64,000 bases of DNA, taken from positions 52,252,843 to 52,316,842 of the forward strand of contig CM072810.1 of NCBI GenBank assembly GCA_037013495.1, read 5' to 3'. The stretch is from Hippophae tibetana. Taxonomy: Eukaryota; Streptophyta; Magnoliopsida; Rosales; Elaeagnaceae. Below, one piece after another: positions 41,001 to 54,648 of this stretch (position 1 is its first letter; every line of letters begins with the position of its first letter). The notes under the pieces were generated by a model, which was not told where the DNA came from, made no database searches, and saw only the letters and a program-made list of their open reading frames with translations. The translations under genes and the position numbers were made by a program.

Positions 41001-44000
41001 CATTCTAAATGACACTCGGAAACAACAAGGAAAGGTTACCCACAACAACGAACCCAGGGATGGTACTTACCTCGGTTGCATCATTCCGTCTCTTGTAAGC
41101 GAACTTCACCTCGAACTTGTGCTTTTATGGGATACAAATCGGAGATCATGTTTTGATACCAAACATAGGAAAAATAGCTAATCCTTCCTTCCTAAAGCTT
41201 AATCTTTCAATACGGGATGCTTGAACGGTCACCCTTAATCCTCGGTCAAATCTCACACCAAGTCACGAGAATGTTACGCCCCCGTGCACGACACAAGTCA
41301 TTCTAACTGACACTCGGAAACAACAAGGAAAGGTTACCCACAACAACGAACCTAGGGATGGTACTTACCTCGGTTGCATCATTCCGTCTCTTGTAAGCAA
41401 ACTTCACCTCTAAGTTGTGCTTTTATGGGATACAAATCGGAGATCATGTTTTGATACCAAACATAGGAAAATAGCTAATCCTTCCTTCCTAAAGCTTAAG
41501 CTTTCAATACGGGACGCTTGAACTGTCACCCTTAATCCTCGTTCAAAGCTCACAACAAGTCACGAGGATGTTACCCCACTTGCACGACACAAGTCATTCT
41601 AAATGACACTTGGAAACAACAAAGAAAGGTTACCCACAACAACGAACCCAGGGATGGTACCTACCTCGGTTTCATCATTCCGTCTCTTGTAAGTGAACTT
41701 CACCTCTAAGTTGTGCTTTTATGGGATACAAATCGGATATCATGTTTTGATACCAAACATAGGAAAATAGCTAATCCTTCCTTCCTAAAGCTTAAGCTTT
41801 CAATACGGGACGCTTGAACTGTCACCCTTAATCCTCGTTCAAAGCTCACAACAAGTCACGCGGATGTTACCTCCCCGTGCACGACACAAGTCATTCTAAA
41901 TGACACTCGGAAACAACAAGGAAAGGTTACCCACAACAACGAACCCAGGGATGGTACTTACCTCGGTTGCATCATTCCGTCTCTTGTAAGCGACCTTCAC
42001 CTCTAAGTTGTGCTTTTATGGGATACAAATTCGGAGATCATGTTTTGATACCAAACATAGGAAAATAGCTAATCCTTCCTTCCTAAAGCTTAAGCTTTCA
42101 ATACGGGACGCTTGAACTGTCACCCTTAATCCTCGTTCAAAGCTCACAACAAGTCACGAGGATGTTACCCCACCGTGCACGACACAAGTCATTCTAAATG
42201 ACACTTGGAAACAACATAGAAAGGTTACCCACAACAACAAACCCAGCGATGGATACTTACCTCGGTTGCATCATTCCGTCTCTTGTAAGCGAACTTCACA
42301 TCGAACTTGTGCTTTTATCGGACACAAACCTGAGATCATGTTTTGATACCAAACATAGGAAAATAGCTAATCCTTCCTTCCTAAAGCGTAAGCATTCAAT
42401 ACGGGACGCTTGAACTGCCACCCTTAATCCCCGTTCAAATCTCACAACAAGTCACTAGGATGTTACCCCCCGTTCACGACACAAGTCATTCTAAATGACA
42501 CTTGGAAACAACAAAGAAAGGTTACCCACAACAACGAACCCAGGGATGGTACTTACCTCGGTTGCATCATTCCGTCTCTTGTAAGCGAACTTCACCTCGA
42601 ACTTGTGCTTTTATGGGATACAAATCGGAGATCATGTTTTGATACCAAACATAGGAAAAATAGCTAATCCTTCCTTCCTAAAGCTTAATCTTTCAATACG
42701 GGATGCTTGAACGGTCACCCTTAATCCTCGGTCAAATCTCACACCAAGTCACGAGAATGTTACACCCCCGTGCACGACACAAGTCATTCTAAATGACACT
42801 TGGAAACAACAATGAAAGGTTACCCACAACAACGAACCCAGGGATGGTACCTACCTCGGTTTCATCATTCCGTCTCTTGTAAGCGAACTTCACCTTTAAG
42901 TTGTGCTTTTATGGGATACAAATCGGATATCATGTTTTGATACCAAACATAGGAAAATAGCTAATCCTTCCTTCCTAAAGCTTAAGCTTTCAATACGGGA
43001 CGCTTGAACTGTCACCCTTAATCCTCGTTCAAAGCTCACAACAAGTCACGCGGATGTTACCTCCCCGTGCACGACACAAGTCATTCTAAATGACACTCGG
43101 AAACAACAAGGAAAGGTTACCCACAACAACGAACCCAGGGATGGTACTTACCTCGGTTGCATCATTCCGTCTCTTGTAAGCGAACTTCACCTCGAACTTG
43201 TGCTTTTATGGGATACAAATCGGAGATCATGTTTTGATACCAAACATAGGAAAAATAGCTAATCCTTCCTTCCTAAAGCTTAATCTTTCAATACGGGATG
43301 CTTGAACGGTCACCCTTAATCCTCGGTCAAATCTCACACCAAGTCACGAGAATGTTACGCCCCCGTGCACGACACAAGTCATTCTAAATGACACTCGGAA
43401 ACAACAAGGAAAGGTTACCCACAACAACGAACCTAGGGATGGTACTTACCTCGGTTGCATCATTCCGTCTCTTGTAAGCAAACTTCACCTCTAAGTTGTG
43501 CTTTTATGGGATACAAATCGGAGATCATGTTTTGATACCAAACATAGGAAAATAGCTAATCCTTCCTTCCTAAAGCTTAAGCTTTCAATACGGGACGCTT
43601 GAACTGTCACCCTTAATCCTCGTTCAAAGCTCACAACAAGTCACGAGGATGTTACCCCACTTGCACGACACAAGTCATTCTAAATGACACTTGGAAACAA
43701 CAAAGAAAGGTTACCCACAACAACGAACCCAGGGATGGTACCTACCTCGGTTTCATCATTCCGTCTCTTGTAAGTGAACTTCACCTCTAAGTTGTGCTTT
43801 TATGGGATACAAATCGGATATCATGTTCTGATACCAAACATAGGAAAATAACTAATTCTTCCTTCCTAAAGCTTAAGCTTTCAATACGGGACGCTTGAAC
43901 TGTCACCCTTAATCCTCGTTCAAAGCTCACAACAAGTCACGAGGATGTTACCCCCCCGTGCACGACACAAGTCATTCTAAATGACACTCGGAAACAACAA

Positions 44001-44241
44001 GGAAAGGTTACCCACAACAACGAACCCAGGGATGGTACTTACCTCGGTTGCATCATTCCGTCTCTTGTAAGTAAACTTCACCTCTAAGTTGTGCTTTTAT
44101 GGGATACAAATCGGAGATCATGTTTTGATACCAAACATAGGAAAATAGCTAATCCTTCCTTCCTAAAGCTTAAGCTTTCAATACGAGACGCTTGAACTGT
44201 CACCCTTAATCCTCGTTCAAAGCTCACAACAAGTCACGAGG
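35033..44241 (+). repeat. 7-mer / 5-mer alternating higher-order domain
   Basis: A marker unit ('gggatggatac' with 'ttttatcggac') opens each period at 35033, 37111, 38596, 40081 and 42162. The spacings are 2,078, 1,485, 1,485, 2,081 and 2,080 bp. All starts: 35033, 35331, 35627, 35924, 36220, 36516, 36813; 37111, 37409, 37705, 38002, 38298; 38596, 38894, 39190, 39487, 39783; 40081, 40379, 40676, 40973, 41271, 41568, 41864; 42162, 42460, 42757, 43054, 43352, 43649, 43945. The second unit carries 'cactaggatg'. Later ones carry 'ttacgccccc' and 'ccccacttgcac'. The first 7-mer is the 5-mer plus units 36220 and 36516. The 7-mers from 40081 have a different extra pair, with 'cggtcaccc', 'ctcggtcaaa' and 'cgagaatg'. 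Confidence 0.87.
40081..43818 (+). repeat. Tandem 2,081-bp 7-mer duplication
   Basis: 40081-42161 pairs with 42162 onwards. Shared rare marks: 'cccagcgatgg', 'cccgttcacgac', 'ttacaccccc' with 'caatgaaagg', 'ttacctcccc', and 'taagtgaac'. Few differences are visible in the paired part, for example 'ctaactgac' near 41305 against 'ctaaatgac'. Similarity falls after about 43819 ('catgttctgatacc', 'aataactaattc'). The last unit (43945) is of a different type from 41864. Confidence 0.85.
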
Positions 44242-47200
44242 ATGTTACCCCCCCGTGCACGACACAAGTCATTCTAAATGACACTTGGAAACAACATAGA
44301 AAGGTTACCCACAACAACAAACCCAGGGATGGATACTTACCTCGGTTGCATCATTCCGTCTCTTGTAAGCGAACTTCACATCGAACTTGTGCTTTTATCG
44401 GACACAAACCTGAGATCATGTTTTGATACCAAACATAGGAAAATAGCTAATCCTTCCTTCCTAAAGCGTAAGCTTTCAATACGAGACGCTTGAACTGCCA
44501 CCCTTAATCCTCGTTCAAAGCTCACAACAAGTCACGAGGATGTTACCCCCCGTGCACGACACAAGTCATTCTAAATGACACTTGGAAACAACAAAGAAAG
44601 GTTACCCACAACAACGAACCCAGGGATGGTACCTTCCTCGGTTTCATCATTCCGTCTCTTGTAAGCGAACTTCACCTCTAAGTTGTGCTTTTATGGGATA
44701 CAAAACGAATATCATGTTTTGATACCAAACATAGGAAAATAGCTAATCCTTCCTTCCTAAAGTGTAAGCTTTCAATACGGGACGCTTGAACTGCCACCCT
44801 TAATCCCCATTCAAAGCTCACAACAAGTCACGAGGATGTTACCCCCCGTGCACGACACAAGTCATTCTAAATGACACTTGGAAACAACAAAGAAAGGTTA
44901 CCCACAACAACGAACCCAGGGATGGTACCTTCCTCGGTTTCATCATTCCGTCTCTTGTAAGCGAACTTCACCTCTAAGTTGTGCTTTTATGGGATACAAA
45001 ACGAATATCATGTTTTGATACCAAACATAGGAAAATAGCTAATCCTTCCTTCCTAAAGCTTAAGCTTTCAATACGGGACGCTTGAACTGTCACCCTTAAT
45101 CCTCGTTCAAAGCTCACAACAAGTCACGCGGATGTTACCACCCCGTGCACGACACAAGTCATTCTAAATGACACTCGGAAACAACAAGGAAAGGTTACCG
45201 ACAACAACGAACCCAGGGATGGTACCTACCTCGGTTTCATCATTCCGTCTCTTGTAAGCGAACTTCACCTCTAAGTTGTGCTTTTATGGGATACAAATCG
45301 GATATCATGTTTTGATACCAAACATAGGAAAATAACTAATCCTTCCTTCCTAAAGCTTAAGCTTTCAATACGGGACGCTTGAACTGTCACCCTTAATCCT
45401 CGTTCAAAGCTCACAACAAGTCACGAGGATGTTACCCCCCCGTGCACGACACAAGTCATTCTAAATGACACTCGGAAACAACAAGGAAAGGTTACCCACA
45501 ACAACGAACCCAGGGATGGTACTTACCTCGGTTGCATCATTCCGTCTCTTGTAAGCAAACTTCACCTCTAAGTTGTGCTTTTATGGGATACAAATCGGAG
45601 ATCATGTTTTGATACCAAACATAGGAAAATAGCTAATCCTTCCTTCCTAAAGCTTAAGCTTTCAATACGAGACGCTTGAACTGTCACCCTTAATCCTCGT
45701 TCAAAGCTCACAACAAGTCACGAGGATGTTACCCCCCCCCCCCCGTGCACGACACAAGTCATTCTAAATGACACTTGGAAACAACATAGAAAGGTTACCC
45801 ACAACAACAAACCCAGGGATGGATACTTACCTCGGTTGCATTATTCCGTCTATTGTAAGCGAACTTCACATCGAACTTGTGCTTTTATCGGACACAAACC
45901 TGAGATCATGTTTTGATACCAAACATAGGAAAATAGCTAATCCTTCCTTCCTAAAGCGTAAGCTTTCAATACGAGACGCTTGAACTGCCACCCTTAATCC
46001 CCGTTCAAAGCTCACAACAAGTCACGAGGATGTTACCCCCCGTGCACGACACAAGTCATTCTAAATGACACTTGGAAACAACAAAGAAAGGTTACCCACA
46101 ACAACGAACCCAGGGATGGTACCTTCCTCGGTTTCATCATTCCGTCTCTTGTAAGCGAACTTCACCTCTAAGTTGTGCTTTTATGGGATACAAAACGAAT
46201 ATCATGTTTTGATACCAAACATAGGAAAATAGCTAATCCTTCCTTCCTAAAGCTTAAGCTTTCAATACGGGACGCTTGAACTGTCACCCTTAATCCTCGT
46301 TCAAAGCTCACAACAAGTCACGCGGATGTTACCACCCCATGCACGACACAAGTCATTCTAAATGACACTCGGAAACAACAAGGAAAGGTTACCGACAACA
46401 ACGAACCCAGGGATGGTACCTACCTCGGTTTCATCATTCCATCTCTTGTAAGCGAACTTCACCTCTAAGTTGTGCTTTTATGGGATACAAATCGGATATC
46501 ATGTTTTGATACCAAACATAGGAAAATAGCTAATCCTTCCTTCCTAAATCTTAAGCTTTCAATACGGGACGCTTGAAGTGTCACCCTTAATCCTCGTTCA
46601 AAGCTCACAACAAGTCACGCGGATGTTACCCCCCCGTGCACGACACAAGTCATTCTAAATGACACTTGGAAACAACATAGAAAGGTTACCCACAACAACA
46701 AACCCAGGGATGGATACTTACCTCGGTTGCATCATTCCGTCTCTTGTAAGCGAACTTCACATCGAACTTGTGCTTTTATCGGACACAAACCTGAGATCAT
46801 GTTTTGATACCAAACATAGGAAAATAGCTAATCCTTCCTTCCTAAAGCGTAAGCTTTCAATACGAGACGCTTGAACTGCCACCCTTAATCCCCGTTCAAA
46901 GCTCACAACAAGTCACGAGGATGTTACCCCCCGTGCACGACACAAGTCATTCTAAATGACACTTGGAAACAACAAAGAAAGGTTACCCACAACAACGAAC
47001 CCAGGGATGGTACCTTCCTCGGTTTCATCATTCCGTCTCTTGTAAGCGAACTTCACCTCTAAGTTGTGCTTTTATGGGATACAAAACGAATATCATGTTT
47101 TGATACCAAACATAGGAAAATAGCTAATCCTTCCTTCCTAAAGCTTAAGCTTTCAATACGGGATGCTTGAACTGTCACCCTTAATCCTCGTTCAAAGCTC

Positions 47201-48996
47201 ACAACAAGTCACGCGGATGTTACCCCCCCGTGCACGACACAAGTAATTCTAAATGACACTTGGAAACAACAAAGAAAGGTTACCGACAACAACGAACCCA
47301 GGGATGGTACCTACCTCGGTTTCATCATTCCATCTCTTGTAAGCGAACTTCACCTCTAAGTTGTGCTTTTATGGGATACAAATCGGATATCATGTTTTGA
47401 TACCAAACATAGGAAAATAGCTAATCCTTCCTTCCTAAATCTTAAGCTTTCAATACGGGACGCTTGAAGTGTCACCCTTAATCCTCGTTCAAAGCTCACA
47501 ACAAGTCACGCGGATGTTACCCCCCCGTGCACGACACAAGTCATTCTAAATGACACTCGGAAACAACAAGGAAAGGTTACCCACAACAACGAACCCAGGG
47601 ATGGTACCTACCTCGGTTGCATCATTCCGTCTCTTGTAAGCAAACTTCACCTCTAAGTTGTGCTTTTATGGGATACAAATCGGAGATCATGTTTTGATAC
47701 CAAACATAGGAAAATAGCTAATCCTTCCTTCCTAAAGCGTAAGCTTTCAATACGGGACGCTTGAACTGCCACCATTAATCCCCGTTCAAAGCTCACAACA
47801 AGTCACGAGGATGTTACCCCCCGTGCACGACACAAGTCATTCCAAATGACACTTGGAAACAACAAAGAAAGGTTACCCACAACAACGAATCCAGGGATGG
47901 TACCTACCTCGGTTTCATCATTCCGTCTCTTGTAAGCGAACTTCACCTCTAAGTTGTGCTTTTATGGGATACAAATCGGATATCATGTTTTGATACCAAA
48001 CATAGGAAAATAGCTAATCCTTCCTTCCTAAAGCTTTAGCTTTCAATACGGGACGCTTGAAGTGTCACCCTCAATCCTCGTTCAAAGCTCACAACAAGTC
48101 ACGCGGATGTTACCCCCCCGTGCACGACACAAGTCATTCTAAATGACACTCGGAAACAACAAGGAAAGGTTACCCACAACAACGAACCCAGGGATGGTAC
48201 TTACCTCGGTTGCATCATTCCGTCTCTTGTAAGCAAACTTCACCTCTAAGTTGTGCTTTTATGGGATACAAATCGGAGATCATGTTTTGATACCAAACAT
48301 AGGAAAATAGCTAATCCTTCCTTCCTAAAGCGTAAGCTTTCAATACGGGATGCTTGAACTGCCACCCTTAATCCCCGTTCAAAGCTCACAACAAGTCACG
48401 AGGATGTTACCCCCCGTGCATGACACAAGTCATTCTAAATGACACTAGGAAACAACAAAGAAAGGTTACCCACAACAACGAACCCAGGGATGGTACCTAC
48501 CTCGGTTTCATCATTCCGTCTCTTGTAAGCGAACTTCACCTCTAAGTTGTGCTTTTATGGGATACAAATCGGATATCATGTTTTGATACCAAACATAGGA
48601 AAATAGCTAATCCTTCCTTCCTAAAGCTTAAGCTTTCAATACGGGACGCTTGAACTGTCACCCTTAATCCTCGTTCAAAGCTCACAACAAGTCACGCGGA
48701 TGTTACCCCCCCGTGCACGACACAAGTCATTCTAAATGACACTCGGAAACAACAAGGAAAGGTTACCCACAACAACGAACCCAGGGATGGTACTTACCTC
48801 GGTTGCATCATTCCGTCTCTTGTAAGCAAACTTCACCTCTAAGTTGTGCTTTTATGGGATACAAATCAGAGATCATGTTTTGATACCAAACATAGGAAAA
48901 TAGCTAATCCTTCCTTCCTAAAGCTTAAGCTTTCAATACGGGACGCTTGAACTGTCACCCTTAATCCTCGTTCAAAGCTCACAACAAGTCACTAGG
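44242..48996 (+). repeat. Mosaic satellite stretch with 593-bp dimer repeat
   Basis: Unit starts: 44242, 44540, 44836, 45132, 45429, 45726, 46030, 46326, 46623, 46921, 47217, 47514, 47811, 48107, 48404, 48700. The marker unit with 'ttttatcggac' recurs at 44242, 45726 and 46623 (5-mer then 3-mer spacing). The variant pair 'taccttcctcgg' with 'caaaacgaatatc' is confined here (44540, 44836, 46030, 46921). From 47514 to about 48996 two unit types strictly alternate (47514, 48107, 48700 against 47811, 48404, and on to 48997), giving a 593-bp dimer. The unit at 45726 has a 13-base C-run. Confidence 0.82.
45732..45744 (+). repeat. Expanded C13 homopolymer in one monomer
   Basis: The C-run that opens every unit is normally six or seven bases. 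Here it is thirteen, which explains the 304-bp spacing to the next unit. Smaller expansions lie at 21667-21674 (8), 53166-53173 (8) and 54060-54068 (9). Either replication slippage or a base-calling or assembly error could produce this. Confidence 0.85.
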
Positions 48997-51900
48997 ATGT
49001 TACCCCCCGTGCACGACACAAGTCATTCTAAATGACACTTGGAAACAACAAAGAAAGGTTACCCACAACAACGAACCCAGGGATGGTACTTACCTCGGTT
49101 GCATCATTCCGTCTCTTGTAAGCGAACTTCACCTCGAACTTGTGCTTTTATGGGATACAAATCGGAGATCATGTTTTGATACCAAACATAGGAAATATAG
49201 CTAATCCTTCCTTCCTAAAGCTTAATCTTTCAATACGGGATGCTTGAACGGTCACCCTTAATCCTCGGTCAAATCTTACACCAAGTCACGAGAATGTTAC
49301 ACCCCCGTGCACGACACAAGTCATTCTAAATGACACTTGGAAACAACATAGAAAGGTTACCCACAACAACAAACCCAGGGATGGATACTTACCTCGGTTG
49401 CATCATTCCGTCTCTTGTAAGCGAACTTCACATCGAACTTGTGCTTTTATCGGACACAAACCTAAGATCATGTTTTGATACCAAACATAGGAAAATAGCT
49501 AATCCTTCCTTCCTAAAGCGTAAGCTTTCAATACGGGACGCTTGAACTGCCACCCTTAATCCCCGTTCAAAGCTCACAACAAGTCACGAGGATGTTACCC
49601 CCCGTGCACGACACAAGTCATTCTAAATGACACTTGGAAACAACAAAGAAAGGTTACCCACAACAACGAACCCAGGGATGGTACCTACCTCGGTTTCATC
49701 ATTCCGTCTCTTGTAAGCGAACTTCACCTCTAAGTTGTGCTTTTATGGGATACAAATCGGATATCATGTTTTGATACCAAACATAGGAAAATAGCTAATC
49801 CTTCCTTCCTAAAGCTTAAGCTTTCAATACGGGACGCTTGAACTGTCACCCTTAATCCTCGTTCAAAGCTCACAACAAGTCACGAGGATGTTACCCCCCC
49901 GTGCACGACACAAGTCATTCTAAATGACACTCGGAAACAACAAGGAAAGGTTACCCACAACAACGAACCCAGGGATGGTACTTACCTCGGTTGCATCATT
50001 CCGTCTCTTGTAAGCAATATTCACCTCTAAGTTGTGCTTTTATGGGATACAAATTCGTAGATCATGTTTTGATAACAAATATAGGAAAAATAGCTAATCC
50101 TTCCTTCCTAAAGCTTAAGCTTCCCATACGGGACGCTTGAACTGTCACCCTTAATCCTCGTTCAAAGCTCACAACATGTCACGAGGATGTTACCCCTCCG
50201 TGCACGACACAAGTCATTCTAAATGACACTTGGAAACAACAAGGAAAGGTTACCCACAACAACGAACCCAGGGATGGTACTTACCTCGGTTGCATCATTC
50301 CGTCTCTTGTAAGCGAACTTTACCTCGAACTTGTGCTTTTATGGGACACAAACCTGAGATCATGTTTTGATACCAAACATAGGAAAAATAGCTAATCCTT
50401 CCTTCCTAAAGCTTAAGCTTTCAATACGGGACGCTTGAACTGTCACCCTTAATCCTCGTTCAAAGCTCACAACAAGTCACGAGGATGTTACCCCCCCGTG
50501 CACGACACAAGTCATTCTAAATGACACTTGGAAACAACATAGAAAGGTTACCCACAACAACAAATCCAGGGATGGATACTTACCTCGGTTGCATCATTCC
50601 GTCTCTTGTAAGCGAACTTCACATCGAAGTTGTGCTTTTATCGGACACAAACCTGAGATCATGTTTTGATACCAAACATAGGAAAATAGCTAATCCTTCC
50701 TTCCTAAAGCGTAAGCTTTCAATACGGGACGCTTGAACTTCCACCCTTAATCCCCGTTCAAAGCTCACAACAAGTCACTAGGATGTTACCCCCCGTGCAC
50801 GACACAAGTCATTCTAAATGACACTTGGAAACAACAAAGAAAGGTTACCCACAACAACGAACCCAGGGATGGTACTTACCTCGGTTGCATCATTCCGTCT
50901 CTTGTAAGCGAACTTCACCTCGAACTTGTGCTTTTATGGGATACAAATCGGAGATCATGTTTTGATACCAAACATAGGAAAAATAGCTAATCCTTCCTTC
51001 CTAAAGCTTAAACTTTCAATACGGGATGCTTGAACGGTCACCCTTAATCCTCGGTCAAATCTTACACCAAGTCACGAGAATGTTACACCCCCGTGCACGA
51101 CACAAGTCATTCTAAATGACACTTGGAAACAACATAGAAAGGTTACCCACAACAACAAACCCAGGGATGGATACTTACCTCGGTTGCATCATTCCGTCTC
51201 TTGTAAGCGAACTTCACATCGAACTTGTGCTTTTATCGGACACAAACCTAAGATCATGTTTTGATACCAAACATAGGAAAATAGCTAATCCTTCCTTCCT
51301 AAAGCGTAAGCTTTCAATACGGGACGCTTGAACTGCCACCCTTAATCCCCGTTCAAAGCTCACAACAAGTCACGAGGATGTTACCCCCCGTGCACGACAC
51401 AAGTCATTCTAAATGACACTTGGAAACAACAAAGAAAGGTTACCCACAACAACGAACCCAGGGATGGTACCTACCTCGGTTTCATCATTCCGTCTCTTGT
51501 AAGCGAACTTCACCTCTAAGTTGTGCTTTTATGGGATACAAATCGGATATCATGTTTTGATACCAAACATAGGAAAATAGCTAATCCTTCCTTCCTAAAG
51601 CTTAAGCTTTCAATACGGGACGCTTGAACTGTCACCCTTAATCCTCGTTCAAAGCTCACAACAAGTCACGAGGATGTTACCCCCCCGTGCACGACACAAG
51701 TCATTCTAAATGACACTCGGAAACAACAAGGAAAGGTTACCCACAACAACGAACCCAGGGATGGTACTTACCTCGGTTGCATCATTCCGTCTCTTGTAAG
51801 CAATATTCACCTCTAAGTTGTGCTTTTATGGGATACAAATTCGTAGATCATGTTTTGATAACAAATATAGGAAAAATAGCTAATCCTTCCTTCCTAAAGC

Positions 51901-52189
51901 TTAAGCTTCCCATACGGGACGCTTGAACTGTCACCCTTAATCCTCGTTCAAAGCTCACAACATGTCACGAGGATGTTACCCCCCCGTGCACGACACAAGT
52001 CATTCTAAATGACACTTGGAAACAACAAGGAAAGGTTACCCACAAAAACGAACCCAGGGATGGTACTTACCTCGGTTGCATCATTCCGTCTCTTGTAAGC
52101 GAACTTTACCTCGAACTTGTGCTTTTATGGGACACAAACCTGAGATCATGTTTTGATACCAAACATAGGAAAAATAGCTAATCCTTCCT
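48997..52189 (+). repeat. 6-monomer duplication, 1,786 bp period
   Basis: Units 48997, 49294, 49592, 49888 and 50187 match 50783, 51080, 51378, 51674 and 51973. The unit at 50485 completes the first period and 52271 is of another type. Shared rare marks: 'cactaggatg', 'cgagaatgttacac', 'aaatcttacacc', 'gcaatattcacc', 'aattcgtagatc' and 'acaacatgtcac'. The match ends near 52189, where 'ccttccttcctaaag' meets 'ccttcctcccaaaag'. Confidence 0.85.
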
Positions 52190-54648
52190 CCCAAAAGCTT
52201 AAGCTTTCAATTCGGGACGCTTGAACTGTCACCCTTAATCCTCGTTCAAAACTCACACCAAGTCACGAGGATGTTACCCCCCATGCACGACACAAGTCAT
52301 TCTAAATGACACATGGAAACAACATAGAAAGGTTACCCACAACAACGAACCCAGGGATGGTACTTACATCGGTTGCATTATTCCGTCTCTTGTAAGCGAA
52401 CTTCACCTCGAACTTGTGCTTTTATGGGCCACAAATCGGAGATCATGTTTTGATACCAAACATAGGAAAATAGCTAATCCTTCCTTCCTAAAGCGTAAGC
52501 TTTCAATACGGGACGCTTGAACTGCCACCCTTAATCCTCGTTCAAAGCTCACAACAAGTCACGAGGATGTTACCCCCCGTGCACGACACAAGTCATTCTG
52601 AATGACACTTGGAAACAACAAAGAAAGGTTACCCACAACAACGAACCCAGGAATGGTACTTACCTCGGTTTCATCATTCCGTCTCTTGTAAGCGAACTTC
52701 ACCTCTAAGTTGTGCTTTTATGGGATACAAATCGGAGATCATGTTTTGATACCAAACATAGGAAAAATATCTAATCCTTCCTTCCTAAAGCTTAAGCTTC
52801 CCATACGGGACGCTTGAACTGTCACCCTTAATCCTCGTTCAAAGATCACAACAAGTCACGAGGTTGTTACCCCCCGTGCACAACACAAGTCATTCTAAAT
52901 GACACTTGGAAACAACATAAAAAGGTTACCCACAACAACGAACCCAGGGATGGTACTTACCTCGGTTTCATCATTCCGTCTCTTGTAAGCGAACTTCACC
53001 TCTAAGTTGTGCTTTTATGTGATACAAATCGGAGATCATGTTTTGATACCAAACATAGGAAAATAGCTAATCCTTCCTTCCTAAAGCTTAAGCTTTCAAT
53101 ACGGGACTCTTGAACTGTCACCCTTAATCCTCGTTCAAAGCTCACAACAAGTCACGAGGATGTTACCCCCCCCGTGCACGACACAAGTCATTCTAAATGA
53201 CACTTGGAAACAACAAGGAAAGGTTACCCACAACAACGAACCCAGGGATGGTACTTCCCTCGGTTGCATCATTCCGTCTCTTGTAAGCAAACTTCACCTC
53301 TAACTTGTGCTTTTATGGGATACAAATTCGTAGATCATGTTTTGATAACAAATATTGGAAAAATAGCTAATCCTTCCTTCCTAAAGCTTAAGCTTTCAAT
53401 AAGGGACGCTTGAACTGTCACCCATAATCCTCGTTCAAAGCTCACAACAAGTCACGAGGATGTTACCCCACGTGCACGACACAAGTCATTCTAAATGACA
53501 CTTGGAAACAACATAGAAAGGTTACCCACACCAACGAACCCAGGGATGGTACTTACGTCGGTTGCATCATTCCGTCTGTTGTAAGCGAACTTCACCTCGA
53601 ACTTGGGTTTTTATGGGATACAAATTCGTAGATCATGTTTTGATAACAAATATTGGAAAAATAGCTAATCCTTCCTTCCTAAAGCTTAAGCTTCCCATAC
53701 GGGACGCTTGAACTGTCACCCTTAATCCTCGTTCAAAGATCACAACAAGTCACGAGGTTGTTACCCCCCGTGCACAACACAAGTCATTCTAAATGACACT
53801 TGGAAACAACATAAAAAGGTTACCCACAAGAACGAACCCAGGGATGGTACTTACCTCGGTTTCATCATTCCGTCTCTTGTAAGCGAACTTCACCTCTAAG
53901 TTGTGCTTTTATGTGATACAAATCGGAGATCATGTTTTGATACCAAACATAGGAAAATAGCTAATCCTTCCTTCCTAAAGCTTAAGCTTTCAATACGGGA
54001 CTCTTGAACTGTCACCCTTAATCCTCGTTCAAAGCTCACAACAAGTCACGAGGATGTTACCCCCCCCCGTGCACGACACAAGTCATTCTAAATGACACTT
54101 GGAAACAACAAGGAAAGGTTACCCACAACAACGAACCCAGGGATGGTACTTCCCTCGGTTGCATCATTCCGTCTCTTGTAAGCGAACTTCACCTCTAACT
54201 TGTGCTTTTATGGTATATAAATCGGAGATCATGTTTTGATACCAAACATAGGAAAATAGCTAATCCTTCCTTCCTAAAGCATAAGCTTTGATTACGGGAC
54301 GCTTGAACTGTCACCCTTAATCCCCGTTCAAAGCTCATAACAAGTCACGAGGATGTTACCCCCTGTGCACGACACAAGTCATTCTAAATGACACTTGGAA
54401 ACAACAAAGAAAGGTTACCCACAAGAACGAACCCAGGGATGGTACCTACCTCGGTTTCATCATTCCGTCTCTTGTAAGCGAACTTCACCTCTAAGTTGTG
54501 CTTTTATGGGATACAAATCGGAGATCATGTTTTGATACCAAACATAGGAAAATAGCTAATCCTTCCTTCCTAAAGCTTAAGCTTTCAATACGGGACGCTT
54601 GAACTGTCACCCTTAATCCTCGTTCAAAGCTCACAACAAGTCACGAGG
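52190..54648 (+). repeat. Satellite stretch with 894-bp 3-mer duplication
   Basis: Unit starts: 52271, 52567, 52864, 53160, 53460, 53758, 54054, 54353. Units 52864 and 53160 match 53758 and 54054 at +894 bp. They share 'gtgcacaacac', 'cataaaaagg', 'ttatgtgatac', 'gggactcttgaac', 'tacttccctcgg' and an expanded C-run. The units at 52271 and 52567 resemble 7706 and 8001 from the left end ('catgcacgac', 'acacatgg'), so old variants persist here beside young ones. Confidence 0.82.
54214..54221 (+). other. TATA-like variant TATATAAA, first of seven copies
   Basis: Two substitutions relative to the usual 'gggatacaaatc' create 'ggtatataaatc'. The eight-base motif lies at 54214-54221, 56292-56299, 58072-58079, 58666-58673, 59259-59266, 59555-59562 and 60444-60451, and I found it nowhere else in the window. 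It matches the core TATA-box consensus, but nothing else supports a promoter. Treated as a marker of a young sub-lineage. Confidence 0.55.

Noticed and set aside
45732-45744. G-quadruplex on the minus strand at the C-run
   Set aside because: One G-tract per 297 bp. Four nearby tracts are needed for a standard quadruplex.
54214-54221. Genuine promoter at the TATATAAA variant
   Set aside because: No downstream gene, no other core-promoter element and no unit-independent context. Kept only as a sequence variant worth testing.
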